Positions 14,501-26,855 of a DNA stretch of 64,000 nucleotides are shown piece after piece. Source of the stretch: Bemisia tabaci. Its lineage: Eukaryota; Arthropoda; Insecta; Hemiptera; Aleyrodidae. The stretch's first letter is position 1. Each line of letters opens with the position of its first letter. The position numbers were made by a program, and so were the translations under genes. The notes under the pieces were generated by a model. The model was not told the origin of the DNA. It did not search any database and was given only the letters and a program-made list of their open reading frames with translations. The stretch lies in the NCBI RefSeq assembly GCF_918797505.1, contig NC_092799.1:28966597-29030596 (forward strand). Reading direction: 5' to 3'.

Positions 14501-15174
14501 AACTTACAGTTCAGACCACGTTTTTCAGTTTCTTTTTCTTGTCTTTTATATTTATTTTTATCTGTTATGTTTATTAAATCTTCCTCTGAAAGGAACCATA
14601 ATTACTTCAAAAACCAAATGCAAAATTCCATTCCTGGGTTTTAATTGGCTAGAAGTTGGGCTGTCCTAACCTGCAAGGAACTTACTTTTCATGAGGCTTG
14701 ATGAGAAAGTATTAAAATTAATCGCAAGAAGTGTTCTCTCAGTTGAATTACCACCATGTTTTCAAATGAAGGATAAAAAACCCCGCAAAAAATACCTAAA
14801 TTTTGGGTGAGCAAGGCAGAAAATGAAATTATTTAAAAGGCCTGGATGTTTTGAGGTCCCAACAACCCCATTATCCACCGAATAAAAAGAAAATAAATTT
14901 TAAGAAAGGATCAAAAACTAAAACCTACATGTCATAGCTGGGGACAAACGGTTTAATTTTGTATACCCTGCTGTAATATGTACCTTTTAACTTTTGCTCC
15001 GTTTTTTATTTGTCTTTCTTTTATTTTTATACGGTTCATAATTGGCACCCCGAAACGTCCTGTTTTTTAAGGCATCGAATTTTTAGCCTTGATTACCCAT
15101 ACTTTGTTTTTTTTTTATCTTTGCCCTATTTTCGGCTCTTGCGTTTTTCATTACCAAATTAAATTGCATTATGT

Positions 15175-15210
<36 letters not shown>

Positions 15211-18097
15211 CAGATCTTAGTAAACAAATCAATGCCTCTGTTGAATGTTGCAAGTCCAGGAACACCTCAGGCCACGTTACCCGAATACAAGGAAGTCCCA
15301 GTCTCCTACCGAACTTCCGCTCCTAGCTATGTTGAAAAAGTCATGGTATCCTCAAATCACGATGATGCTTTCCTAATTAAACTCTCACTACGGCAAACCA
15401 GGAGACCTGAAGTTGGCGATAAGTTCAGTAGCCGTCATGGACAGAAGGGTGTTGTAGGTACGACTATTCAAGAATACCCATTGAGGATTTAAATGCGGAT
15501 CTTTTCTTCCAACTCGATAAAAATTGCTCTCCTCGCTTTTTGTTTGGAATGGCTTTTCCTTCGCCCTTTGAGATTTCTTCCTCCGTGCACACTGCACAGC
15601 CACTTTGATCAAAATAACTGTGAAGCTGCAAGGACACCTATCTCGTTTGCAGTGTTTTAAAAGCTCTGCTTCCATTTTATTTTATACAAGGAGATTGAAC
15701 AAACACTATTGGTTGAAATTTTCACAGAATATTCTTAACACAGAGGAAAAAAAATCAGGAGAGTTTTAAAATATTGAAATTGAGCACTTTTCCATTCAAA
15801 AAGCAAAGTATGATACGAAGACTGCAATGACGTAAGTCAAGATACACGCTCTTGCAATTTCACCCTCAGAAAATCATGGTTGCTCGGATCGCGTTTAGCA
15901 GGAAGGAATCAGCTATTGCCAAATTTAACTGGGCCATTTAATTTTTCAAAAAAGAACGTTTGTACGGATTCCTTTGAAAACTTTAAGAAATTTCCTTTGT
16001 ACTATGCTAAAAATTCACTGAAATTTGCACCAAAATCCGCATAACTGTTTCATGTAAAAAATTAATTGCCCAGTTAAATTTGGCAATAGCTAATAAGGCT
16101 TGGTTCCTTTCTGCTTAACGCAGTCCACTTCATGTACCACTACGCAGTAGTATTCAAGTTTCTTCTTTTCAAAAATGAATTGTTGCTCCTGTGACATGAA
16201 GTTGTATTTCCATTTTGCACATAAGCCCTAGAGAGCATGAACTTAAATTGACATGGAAATGGAGATATGGTACCCCCATGTTGGAGAAGCGATAAAATAT
16301 GTTTCATTTCAGTGTTTTACTTTCTCCTCCGGCTCTAACATAATTTTTTGTCGATTCTATTCAGGTTTAATAGTCGAACAAGAAGATATGCCATTCAACG
16401 ATCAAGGCATTTGTCCAGATATGATCATGAATCCTCACGGGTTTCCGTCCAGAATGACTGTCGGCAAGTTAATCGAACTTCTAGCCGGGAAAGCTGGTCT
16501 CATGACCGGCACGTATAAATACGGCACAGGTAAGCTTTTTTTTTGGTAGATATCAAACAACTGACGGTGGAAACCGGAAATACCAAGAAATTTGACGTAA
16601 TCAGGAAAATAGTCGTAGATCAGGAAATTATGAATGCTCTAAGTCGCATTTTTCAACTGTATATAGTTTGGCACGTGCTAAAGTGACATGTTTTTTTCGA
16701 TTTATTGAATTCGTTGACTTGTAGAATCGAACGAGTGTCAATTTATCGACGGAAAAAATCAGGAAATTTCATTTACAATATTAGGAAAATTCAAAATGAA
16801 ACTTTAACAGACATTCTGATTGAATTTCATCAGAATTTTGTGGTCAGTTTTCATGTAGAATTAATTTTGGCATAAAATTGACCAAACGTAAAGATAGCTG
16901 GCACCCCGTTCCCACCGAAAATATGAATAATAAGTTGGGTTTTGAGAGCCATTACTATGTACATGGTATAGAATCTCACATTCATGTTCCGTGTTCGATA
17001 ATCGGAGCTTATGGTCTGTATGAACCACTGAACAGGGAAGCAAGTAGAATTTAATCAATGAACAGAATTTGTATGTATTTCGTCGCTGTCTTGTTGGTCT
17101 GATAATTTTAGAATGACAATTGAGATTTCTCAAATCATTGGATTTAATCGAGACAACAACCATGTGTGTAGTGAAACTTGATCAAGAAATACAAAATTAA
17201 GAGTTCAAGATCTATAGGATGTTTCCGCATGTGAATTTCATGTAGAACATAATGAACGTATTTAAAAGGTGTAAATTCGAATTGTAAGTGAGAAATCAGC
17301 ATTTATATTGCACATCAGAATAAGAAATTCAAAATTTCCACCTACTGCAAAACCAAAATCAACTTGTGTCAGTTCTACCATTGAAAACTAAATTATTTTG
17401 TTCTTGAATGAACAGAGATTAGTTCTATATACTTCCCATATCTTTCAAGATACAAAGCTTCTAAAATTGTCAGGAAAAATTTAAAATGCTGAAACCATTA
17501 TTTAATTACGAAGCACATAGTCTTGTTTACTTGGGTAGACTTCGGCTTTTGTCAAGCCAGGAGTTTGAATTGACGAGTGCAAAATTGCTAATTATTCACC
17601 TAAAAGTCGAATTTGGAATTTTTTCATGCAACTATGTGCCTTATTTTACTGTTTCAATGAGAACATGTGCAGTGTCATGCTGAACTCCTAACCTTGACTT
17701 GTGGACTACTACGGTTTTCTGACTCGGAGCACATTTTCAGTGCTTCTAAAGCTTGATATTTAAGAATTGAATTTCATGCAAATGGTTCTAAGATACTTAA
17801 TTCGCATCTGTCGGATCGTTGTATCCAATTCTTGAATCAAACTTGACAAAGTTCCATAGTCTTTGAACTTATTCGTGACAGTTATCAGAGACTTGTGCAT
17901 CATTAACAATAGCAAATTTATTTTTGTCTGTTCTATAGCTTTTGGCGGTGCCAAAGTAGAAGATATATGTGATGAATTAATGGCCAACGGCTTCAACTAT
18001 CTAGGAAAAGATGTTTTCTACTCAGGTATTACGGGCGAGCCACTCCAAGCATATATTTATTCAGGACCGGTAAGCATAAATTGTGTGCTTCTGTCAG

Positions 18098-18130
<33 letters not shown>

Positions 18131-20431
18131 CCACAGCATTGGCGCTTAAAACCTTTCAGAATCGTTTCTTCCCTTCCCTGTTTGCTTAATCTGATTTAGG
18201 GATTGTCAATTAAGTATGTAGGGCACTTATAAGAGGTAAGTTTAGTTATGCCTTGTGAGTACCTTAAAAAGAGGGTGGGAGGGAGAAGGGGTCAAAGGAT
18301 CGGAAAAAATGACCTTTAATTTGTATATGGTCTCTATTTGTTTAGGTGTCGAGACAAAAAAAAAAAAAAAAAAAAAAATGAGTAGAAAGTTAAAACCTGT
18401 CATCTGAAGTCGACTCTTTATCCTGTACCAAGAATAAAATACATACTTACTGAAATAATTATTTTCAAAATTCTCTCTCTGATGCACTTGAATTTTTCCA
18501 ATTCTCCCGGCAGATTTATTACCAGAAACTGAAGCACATGGTGCAGGACAAAATGCACGCAAGATCTCGTGGTCCTCGCGTTGTACTGACAAGACAGCCA
18601 ACAGAAGGTCGCAGCAAGGATGGAGGACTCCGTCTCGGTGAAATGGAGAGAGACTGTCTTATCAGTTATGGTGCAAGGTGAGTTTTCTTTCCGTTAAATT
18701 CAGGTTTCAAAGTTTGTCTGTGTTTGTGAAGGTCTTGTCATGAAGCGGCGATTCTCAAAATTTGGCAACGCTAAATTGTATGCATATGAATTATTGTAAA
18801 CGATCAACATCAATTGAAGCAGCCTGACTCAACTGCTTTGCCCAAAATGAATTATTTGTAACAGTTCTAAACAGAGAATAAGTAGTATCGCCAACTAAAG
18901 GATTGAGATGGCAATACTCTCCCGTATATAGGTACTCTATTGCCAACAGGGTAGAATTACCACTGTTCACACATTTACTTATATGAAAATCCATCGGAAA
19001 ATAGCCATTTAACAAATCGCTGTACTAGACTTTCATCACCATCTTGGATATTATATTTTGATGGCAAAGTCCGAAACCATGTATCCCCGTTTGCAACGTT
19101 GCAGACTTCCTGTGCATACGTCATTTGGATGGCATTTAGCAAAAAGGGTACAGCGGGATTACAGTGTCGTAAAAATGTTGCTTCTTTATAATTATCTAAA
19201 AATTCACCAGAATAGCAAATAGCTTTGGCTTTCTACAAAAAACTTGTTAATTTTAAAGGAAAATAATTGTGTAAATTTTAATACTGTACATATATTAAGT
19301 AATTTTAAAAGAAAAGGAGAAGTTGTACGATTTTGAAAACACTGTAATCGCGCTGGTTCCTTTTTGCTGAATGCGATCCATTTATTCTTTGGAAAGTTAC
19401 TCGATGTAGCTTCTTGAAAACCTCTTTGATTTTTTTTCTCTGTTAGCAGAATATTCTGCTTAAATTTCAAGCTATCAAGTTGGCTTGTTTCTCCGTTTTT
19501 TTTTTCTTTTTTATTAAAGAAAAATGTACGACTGCCCCTTACGGGGCATTAATTACATAGGAGTTAATTTGTGCTTAAAGCTAATCTTAGAACTAAAGTT
19601 ATAAAATTTTGTTTTTAGTTTCTCCGTGAAAAAGTAAAATAGGAGTGTAAAGTAAAAAAAGCTAATCTTAGAACTAAAGTTATAAAATTTTGTTTTTAGT
19701 TTCTCCGTGAAAAAGTAAAATAGGAGTGGAAATGTTGAGACGCCGCAATAGAAATGCGTGGTTTCGCACTTTGGCCATCGATTTGTTTTGCACTTACTTC
19801 GAAAAATCAATGTTAAAAATACTGTTATTTTGTGTAAAGTGGCAACTTGACGTCAGGTTAATTTCGTTCTTACAATCCTAATTTTTTTTTTTTTTTTTTT
19901 TGTGAAAATGTGTAATGGGTTGTGGATATAAGCTCCCAAAATTTTGGGCCAACTCAGTGTACTTAATTTCTTGCAATTAGCACCTGATTTTTAAAAAAAA
20001 TAATTTTACATACATTTTTTTGTTTGTTTTTTTGCAGTATGATGCTCCTGGAAAGACTGATGATTTCTAGTGATGTCTTTGATGTGGATGTATGCGGATC
20101 TTGTGGCAGATTGGCTTATTCTGGATGGTAAGTCTTAATCATGTTCTACCATTTATATTTCAAGTTGGTCTCAGAGTCTTACGAATCAGGTCTTCATTCT
20201 GTGAGTAAAAATAGTATGATACATTTCTTTTATAAGATCACCATGTTACATTTTTATCTTCGTCCCTAAAATTCTCTACTCTCTTCTTTTTTCGGTTACA
20301 GGTGTCATGGTTGCCAGAGCAGCGCTTCAGTGTCCCACATCAAACTTCCCTATTCCTGCAAACTACTATTTCAAGAGCTCCAATCAATGAACATCGTGCC
20401 AAAACTCACCTTGAAAAACTATTGTGATTAA
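2584..20431 (+). CDS. POLR3B: DNA-directed RNA polymerase III subunit RPC2 (second-largest subunit), exons 4 to end
   Basis: RPC2 forms the RNA polymerase III catalytic centre with RPC1 in the nucleus, transcribing tRNA, 5S and other small RNA genes. The 19 exons, all GT-AG and in phase, are: 2584-2707, 3178-3345, 3989-4140, 5124-5238, 6075-6260, 6567-6680, 7655-7855, 8607-8769, 9859-10012, 10550-10650, 11982-12182, 13219-13428, 14161-14342, 15214-15457, 16365-16529, 17939-18069, 18514-18677, 20038-20127, 20302-20431. They encode 997 residues. Diagnostic strings are [17 protein letters not shown] (start), [40 protein letters not shown] (hybrid-binding domain), [17 protein letters not shown] and the C-terminal zinc site [16 protein letters not shown]. 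The first exon begins one base before the Met codon, so it is not the start; N-terminal exons are at 51910-52946. About 60 residues between the two parts were not found. Introns carry many MITEs. No frame breaks seen. Confidence 0.96.
2721..2811 (+). repeat. 20-bp tandem repeat, about 4.5 copies
   Basis: The unit TTTCTAATTTGATGACAAAC is repeated with single-base changes in the first POLR3B intron after the MPIML exon. Confidence 0.9.
4195..4613. mobile_element. MITE-like inverted-repeat element in a POLR3B intron
   Basis: AACTAATAACAATTAAGC and about 20 further bases at the left end recur as the reverse complement at the right end, 419 bp apart. It lies wholly inside the intron between exons 3989-4140 and 5124-5238. 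No coding capacity. Confidence 0.75.
5670..5917. mobile_element. MITE family E, copy 1 (ACAAGGCGCA ends)
   Basis: Inverted ends read TTGAGAGGCTCAGAGGACAA on the left and, as reverse complement, TTGAGGGGCTTGGGACAA on the right, followed by GGCGCATAA on both. About 248 bp. The second copy is at 63730-63961. Confidence 0.75.
9386..9640. mobile_element. MITE family C, copy 1 (divergent)
   Basis: The string AACAACTCCTAAATAAGATAT and its surroundings match the clearer copies at 11077-11350 and 20661-20932, and the right part mirrors it imperfectly. Boundaries are approximate. It sits in a POLR3B intron. Confidence 0.45.
10926..10991 (+). repeat. 22-bp tandem repeat, three copies
   Basis: The unit GAGGATTTTATGAAAAATAC plus TG is repeated three times with one substitution, in a POLR3B intron. 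Confidence 0.9.
11077..11350. mobile_element. MITE family C, copy 2
   Basis: Left AACTCCTAAACGAGACATTG and right TGTCTTGTTTAGGAGTTGAT are inverted, with further outer matches (CGGGAACTTCGG against CGGACTTCCCG). Related to 20661-20932. Boundaries approximate. Confidence 0.65.
12391..12889. mobile_element. Foldback element in a POLR3B intron
   Basis: The left arm starts AGACCAGGCTTGGAATATC and the right arm ends with its diverged reverse complement. Arms of roughly 140-150 bases extend to an inner AGAAAAGCGAGGCTGAA pair. No coding capacity; the arms have diverged noticeably, so it is old. Confidence 0.7.
15619..15865. mobile_element. MITE family B, copy 1 (divergent)
   Basis: Shares the subterminal pattern ATCTCGTTTGCAGTGTTTTAA and inner TTCACAGAATATTCTTAACACAG with the copies at 21791-22045 and 23496-23746. 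Ends are degenerate, so boundaries are approximate. Confidence 0.55.
15891..16121. mobile_element. MITE family D, copy 1 (GCGTTTAGCA ends)
   Basis: GCGTTTAGCAGGAAGGAA on the left is mirrored by the reverse complement of the right end, GCGTTAAGCAGAAAGGAACC, followed in both by GCTATTGCCAAATTTAACTG. About 231 bp; the terminal repeats may extend a few bases further. Related copy at 19132-19374. Confidence 0.7.
19132..19374. mobile_element. MITE family D, copy 2
   Basis: Left GCATTTAGCAAAAAGG and right (reverse complement) GCATTCAGCAAAAAGGAACC, both followed by a GATTACAGTG string. About 243 bp in a POLR3B intron. Confidence 0.65.
19577..19728 (+). repeat. Tandem duplication, 81-bp period
   Basis: A segment beginning AAGCTAATCTTAGAACTAAA is repeated almost exactly once, 81 bases downstream, in the intron before exon 20038-20127. 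Confidence 0.9.
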
Positions 20432-20660
20432 TTATTTAAGCTTAGGTATTTTAATTGTCTATTTTTTATGATGTTGGCCTTGTTTACCCTCTGGTAGAGT
20501 AAAGTGAATTTTTTTGTTAACTGTTGTTTTATTGTACTGTAGTAGATCCACGTACCGGTACATCCAGAATGGTCTATGCTGGGCTCGGCTGATCTTGCAG
20601 AGGGCGAACCAGCGTAACTGTGAAACAATGGGCGACTGGGCAAGATCTGAACTAGAGGAA

Positions 20661-20932
20661 AACGTTGCAAGTTTCCTCTTGAAAATCTTACGTAGAAAAC
20701 GGTCAACGGGAAGTTGGGAAACCAACTCCTGAACGAGATATTAACAAGTATTACTAACACAGATCAAATGGAAGTTTTATTATTCAAATGACGTCATTTA
20801 TATTTTAGCCATTTAACCACTGTTAAGCGTACACACCCACATCTCGTTTAGGAGGTTGATTTCCAGACTTCCCGATGTAAGATTCGTTTTCCTTGTAAAA
20901 TTTTGAAAAGAAATCATGTTATGTAATGCTTT
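20661..20932. mobile_element. MITE family C, copy 3
   Basis: Left AACTCCTGAACGAGATATTA and right ATCTCGTTTAGGAGGTTGAT are inverted, with an outer CGGGAAGT pair and further AAAATTTTACAAGGAAAACG-type matches. It lies just downstream of the POLR3B stop. Boundaries approximate. Confidence 0.7.
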
Positions 20933-21790
20933 AGTTCATACCTTGTCCAGTTGCTCGTTAAGATGCTGGTATTTTTTCTGTCGTAATTTGTATGGAATGT
21001 TCCTGGTACTTGAGGTAGGGCGTACAGTTGAGTGCAGACACCAATTTTAGAGCTTATTTAGAAAATTTGAGTATTACTGTGAAGTGTATTCCATTTGGTT
21101 AAGCAGGAATAGAACTGTCTGACACATTTTTCTCAGGATTCCTACTGAAAGGATTGAAGTGACTCGAAAAAGGCGAAAATAATAACATGAAAACTTATAA
21201 AAATTATGTTTTAGCAAAGGATGGATTCTGCAATAAAAGCCTCCAATTGAACATATTTTCAGAGGAAAAAGTCTTTCTGTCGATGAATACTCTGGGTAAG
21301 CAGTTTATTTCATTTTTTTGCATTAAAGGTGGATTATCTATTTTCGTCGATAATTTTGCAATGCAACTAATGTTACCACTTTTCGCAGGGGGTGGGGGGG
21401 GGGGGCAGATATGAGATACAAACTATTTCAAGGAAAACTTCTGATCTTTTTTCAGGTAAAAATGTTTATTTTTCAATAACACTGGCTCATTTTGACATTT
21501 CTATTGATTCATAAATAATAGTTTGAAAGACACATAACAAAAGAGGAAAAAAAGTTTCAAAATAATTCATTGACATTCGACATGCAGACGTGCAAAGTGA
21601 AATTTGCCATTACTTCTTCACTTCCAAACCGGTACAGAACAATATTCTTTTAGATTTTCGGTCTGACCTCAAAAGCATTCGACGTCTACTAAAGAAACAT
21701 GTATAATTTTAGTGTGGCTTTTCAGTATTATCAGTCATGAGAGAATTGACAGACCTTACGAGCTCATACAATAGAAGAGGACGAAATATG

Positions 21791-22045
21791 TCGACAGTGA
21801 AACTCCCAAACCACGTATCTCGTCTGCAGTGTTTAAAAATCTCCGCTCTCATTTTATTTTTCTGGAGGAGAACAAATAAACATCATTCCTTGAAATTTTT
21901 TCAGAATTCACTCCGCACAGAGAAGAAAAATCATGGAAGTTACTAAGAATTGACGTTAGGTAGTTTTTAATTTAAAAAATAAAGTAAGACAGAAAGTCTA
22001 CAACGTCGCGAACTGAGATACACGGTTTGGAAGTTTCACCATCGA
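21791..22045. mobile_element. MITE family B, copy 2 (TCGACAGTGAAACTCC ends)
   Basis: TCGACAGTGAAACTCCCAAA on the left mirrors the right end, whose reverse complement reads TCGATGGTGAAACTTCCAAA; both continue CC(R)(T)GTATCTC. About 255 bp. Confidence 0.8.
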
Positions 22046-22210
22046 TGTCTAACATGGAAGTATAAAATTAAACCAAAGAAAAATAAAAAAAAAGCTTTGT
22101 CTCACTGAATTTGCAATGAATATCATGAGAAAATTTCGGTCTGCAATCGTCAAAAACAAAAAAATAAAAATGAAGTCTAATTAAAATGACTTTTTTGTTT
22201 GTTTGGGGAC

Positions 22211-22370
22211 TGTACTGTCACAGATGTAGCAATCCTGCGGACCCCAGCTGGTAGCCCCTGTCTCAAAGGGGGTGAGTAGACAGGGCTCTTTGTACTGTCA
22301 CAGATGTAGCAATCCTGCGGACCCCAGCTGGTAGCCTCTGCCTCAAAGGGGGTGGGTAGACAGGGCTCTT
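22211..22370 (+). repeat. Two tandem 80-bp units in a GC-richer repeat fragment
   Basis: TGTACTGTCACAGATGTAGC starts each unit and the units match closely. The downstream stretch to about 22600 is compositionally unlike its surroundings and may be the 5' part of a non-LTR (RTE-like) element. That family assignment is a weak impression. Confidence 0.7.
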
Positions 22371-23495
22371 TAGCTGTGGTGAAAGCAATCTGTCTGGGAG
22401 AGGCAACTTCGAAATCTAACTCTGCAGGTTGGGGGTTGGGGCATCGGGCTGACTCCCCGATCCCCGAAAAAATTCTATTGTCAAAAAACCCAAAACCAAT
22501 AGCCTCGGTATCAAGGAAATAATACGGATTAAAATGAAAACTACTTCTCAGCAGAGCCCAAGATTTGTCGGCTGTAAAAAATTTTCTGCAAATAGCTGTG
22601 CGCATATTTATCCCGATAAATTGATAGTTTCAACAGAGCTGAGGCTCTAGGAAACTCTACCTCATGAGGTTATTTGAACTTCCGTTTCTTCTTTGGAGAC
22701 TAATAGGTGAAGTTAAGACAATTTAATGACTTGGACTGACTGTCATCACAATGTCAGCCCATAATGGAAAAATTAACGGCAGCTTTTCTCGAATTTTAAG
22801 GTTATACCGTCTTGACTTGTAGCCGACAAAATTTAGGCCCAGAACTGTTACCCTTGAGACATTGAATAAGAGTTTTAAAGAAACTTTACAGTAAAATTAC
22901 TTCTTTAAGTTAAGTTCTTAAGTTCTTCTTAGTTAACAGTCTAAGTTCATCTAATTAATTCATTCTAGACGGATTGTTTAAATTACGACTAGCTTTTCTG
23001 AGTCTGAAGGACAAATAATAGTGCTTTTATAAACTAGAAATCAAATTTAACAAAATGTGTTTTAAAGATAAAGTGATTCACTTGCTGAATAAAATGCCCA
23101 TTGCATATTCTGTGATTCATGCACTGTAGCCTGTGTCTAACGCACACTTTACCAATTATAAAAGAAAGGATGTGGGAACATTTTAGACTCATTCCAAAAA
23201 TGCTAGCTCGACATAAAATCGGCTTTTTTGTATTAGATCAAGCTACTTATCTCTTCAAGTTTCCCACGCCGTCTGGTTCTGGTAATTCTGACCTCTCTTT
23301 CTTTTTTCTTTTTTTTTTGCATAAATAAGCATTCCTGTTTATTCAAATGGATGCAGCTATTAATAAAGTACCTCAACGCTAAAAAGGCTGCATTCTTTGT
23401 TGAGAGGCTGCCGCCCAACTGCCATTTTTATAACAGACTAGCGCTTTCCTAAAGCGCTAATCTTTATACCCTGATCTGTTTGTAAGCAGTACACA

Positions 23496-23746
23496 ACGAC
23501 AGAGAAACTCCCAAACCAAGTATCTCGTTTGTGGTGTTTAAACTCCGCTCGAAGGATTCTTTTTTTTCTGAGAGCGAATCAATATCATTCCGTGAAGTTT
23601 TCACAGAATTTTCTTAGCACAGCAGAAAAATCACGGAAATTTTGAAGAATGAACGTCGAGTAGTTTTTTCTACTAAAAAATAAAGTTTAACAGGAAGTCT
23701 GCTACGTCGGAAACTGAGATACGTGGTTTGGGCGTTTCACAGTCGA
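23496..23746. mobile_element. MITE family B, copy 3
   Basis: Ends ACGACAGAGAAACTCCCAAA (left) and, as reverse complement, TCGACTGTGAAACGCCCAAA (right). About 250 bp and closely related along its length to 21791-22045. Confidence 0.8.
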
Positions 23747-24837
23747 TAATCTGTTCTGCCTTTAATGCAACGTGAGAATATCGTTGCGGCATTTTTTGTA
23801 AGGCTTGACAGTTCATGGGTACATGGTTTTTCGATGGGACAGGAATGAAAATTTCAAAGGCAAAACAGCTTTGACCTTCCAAATCATACACTTAAAATAA
23901 TTAAGAAGAAATAAATAAATAAACAATTGCTTTTTGAGCACAAAGAATTGAAGGCTCATATCCGAAAATAAAACATTTGTTCTTAATAAGGACCTTAATG
24001 GGCAACCTTAAGCAGAAAACTAATTGAGTTCACATAACTCTCATGTAAACTTTTCTTTACTATTTTGTAATTGATTAATCGCTTTTGAATAAAGAAGTTT
24101 TGAAATGATTCTTAAGGTGGGATTAGAACAAGAGATTCCCAATCCAAAATTAATTACCTTTTTTGAGTGTTCGAGTTGGTGAATTTTCTTTGGGGTTAAG
24201 AAAAGAGGAGACCAAAAATGTATGTGTCGACCAAAATCAATCTCAAGTCTGGAGAAATAATTGAAATCTTAGGCACAAAAATTGGTTTCTACAAGAAAAA
24301 AAAAGTCTCATTCCTATTTGAATACAAAAAATCACCACTCAGCACTTCCCACATTATAAAAACGACTTCACAAACGCACTTTTAAAGATAAAAAGAAGGG
24401 TGGAACAAGGCTAATTGTAAGTACAAAAAAGAGAAAAAATTATTCATATTGAAGTTTAACCTCTTAAATAATAAATCTAAGCTCTTGTGTTGCAAATTAA
24501 AAATACTTAACATGATTTTGCTTCCAATACTAACGGGCAACAGCTATTACAATTATATTTGGTTGTTGATTCTCAAACTAATGAAAATTGGGTGAAATAA
24601 ATTGTTCTACAGTAAAAAATGCGGCAAGATGCATGCTTGATGCTGGCTCCTTTTCACCACTTGCTGAAAGCCTATAAACAGGAGCGGACTGGCGCCAGAA
24701 AATGTCCTAACCATGATCAAAATATCTTAGATACGCCTGGTTCTACGGAAGAGCCAGTCGAAAGTGCAGGAAAATATGATTGAAATTGAATCTACCTGGA
24801 GTTTTTGCAATGTTTCTACTGCCCTTCCGCTCCTTTA

Positions 24838-25120
24838 TACAGAGTGATCCAAAAATACCGCATCACCCCTACAATGATCGGGGTTCTTGCCCATTTTTAA
24901 GGAGATCCCCTTAAATATTTTGGAGAGTCCAAGAAGTAATAATAATAATAACAACAACTTCATTTCTCAAAGAAATGCACAAAACAGGCAAACAAGTGCA
25001 AAGTAGTTTCCTTTGGCCTGAAAGCACTTACAAAATTTCAAGTTTCTATCTTAGTGTTTTTCAGAAGTTACAGGAGGGATGACTGGTGCTGATAATGCGA
25101 AACTTTTGGATCACCCTATA
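24838..25120. mobile_element. MITE with TA-type CAGAGTGATCC ends
   Basis: Left TACAGAGTGATCCAAAAAT and right, as reverse complement, TATAGGGTGATCCAAAAGT, about 283 bp apart. The end pattern (TA followed by CAGGGTG-like) suggests a Tc1/mariner-mobilised non-autonomous element. Confidence 0.65.
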
Positions 25121-25242
25121 TACTATCAGGATTGGAGAATAGCGAAGACTTACAGCAGTTTAGAAGTACCAGCACGCTTAGTAGTTCAAGTGGCGGTAGT
25201 AAAATATAATACACTCAAAATATCATTCCAACAAAATTTCAT

Positions 25243-25800
25243 ACAGGGTGTCTTCAAATATCAGGGAGAAAACTCCTCGACTTGTTTAAATTAAGAGTGA
25301 TTTCTAATGAACAGGTTATTTGAGGGATGGCTTAACAGCCAGAGGTCAAGTTTCGTGAAAACATGAAAAAACTTGATTTCTTCAGCAATTTTTCATACTT
25401 CTGTTCGAGAAAATTGACCAATGTTCTACATACCATCTATAAGAGGACCTTGGTTACATGAGCAGGGTTAGAGAAATTCGGCAAGAAATACATTCTTTTA
25501 CAATTCTGGTGGATACGCCCTTTCCCACAAACAGCTCTCGCCCGACCTCAATTAATAGGATTCTATCAAAAGCTCAAGTTTTGAAAATTCGGTGGCTAAG
25601 CCTTTCCTCAAATAACCTGTTCAATTTTAAAATTGGCCCGAGAAAGCTCAGTTTTCCGTGGCTGTGAAAACTCAAAATTTACACGGAATAAATCAAGAGA
25701 AATAATTCACGAAGGGAGAATCTTTCAAAGCTTCTTCATAAAATTTTCGGAGATTTTTCCCTTTGAATTTTTTCAATTTGTCGGCCCTGTAGACACCCGG
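25243..25800. mobile_element. Probable MITE with CAGGGTGTCT ends and inner foldback
   Basis: CAGGGTGTCT near 25245 is mirrored by AGACACCC near 25790-25798. Inside, GAACAGGTTATTTGAGG and its reverse complement lie about 280 bases apart. Boundaries approximate. Confidence 0.45.
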
Positions 25801-26855
25801 AAATTTTGTTTTTGTTTTACTCATCCAACATTAGCTGAAATTTTTCCAGCCAAATTTCATGAACAATGCTAGCTGAAGCTCTCCTTGGATAGGTATTACA
25901 TAACGCACTAGAGTGCTTGTGAGAAACGGTCAATGGATGGAGCAAAACCAAGCAAGAGTTATTTACAGAGAGGAACCATTTTTTTTTGCCAAAAGAATTT
26001 AAAAAAAAAGCGAGGCTAGGGCCCTAAAACGTATGTAGTGACGCAAAATTTAATAAGAAACTGAGACACCAGCCTATAGTTGCTAGAACCTCCAAAATTA
26101 ATAATTAATGTCCCTGCTCATTGAGGTCCTTGCCATTCGAATTACTTAGAAAAACCCCAGACTAGAGAGGAACTGCTTCAACCGAGAAGTGACAAGATAT
26201 AATTTGACAAGGATCATTTTGAAAAATTTTAAATACCTACATATCAAAATATTTACACCTATTTTTACACAATTTATAGAAGAGAAAGGGGTCAAAATTA
26301 AAGAAAGAAACACCTAAATCCCGCATACTCAGGACGCAAATTAAAAATAAGGGGAACAGATGGAGGGGATCCAAATTATATGAAATGTACTGGATAAGAA
26401 AAAAAAATCATATTGTCAACTGCACATTGCGAGGAAATTTCTAAAGCATAGAGAAAGCCAGTGAACAAATGAGATTACTTTTGCTGAAGTTAAGCCGGAC
26501 TAAAAATTCGGAGTCAGAATTAAAAAAATGGTGAAAAAATAATTGACAGAAAATTTTTTTGGGGGACTGCTTTGCTCTTTATACGATTTCTTTGCCACCT
26601 AAAGAGGAAATCAAGAAAGGAAAAACACTTCTTGAATGAAAATGAGGAGACTGAAAAAAAGGAAGGCGTACAGAAGTGTTTTCTAATAACTGAGAGAAAT
26701 TAGTCAGAAAATAAAATAATAATTAATAAAAATCAACATTAAAGATGCTCCGGAGTCACAGCTCATTCCCAAGAAGAGTAAAAGGCAAAAGTTCAAAATT
26801 TACGAGGAAAAAAAAAAGCCAACCAAGATATTGCCATTTTTTACAACACTCAGGT

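Noticed and set aside
15181..15213. Long T run before exon 15214-15457 as a separate repeat or insertion
   Set aside because: It is an extended polypyrimidine tract directly before a good AG acceptor.
22177..22605. 142-residue minus-strand open frame
   Set aside because: It translates a tandem 80-bp duplication and adjoining repeat DNA; no recognisable domain.
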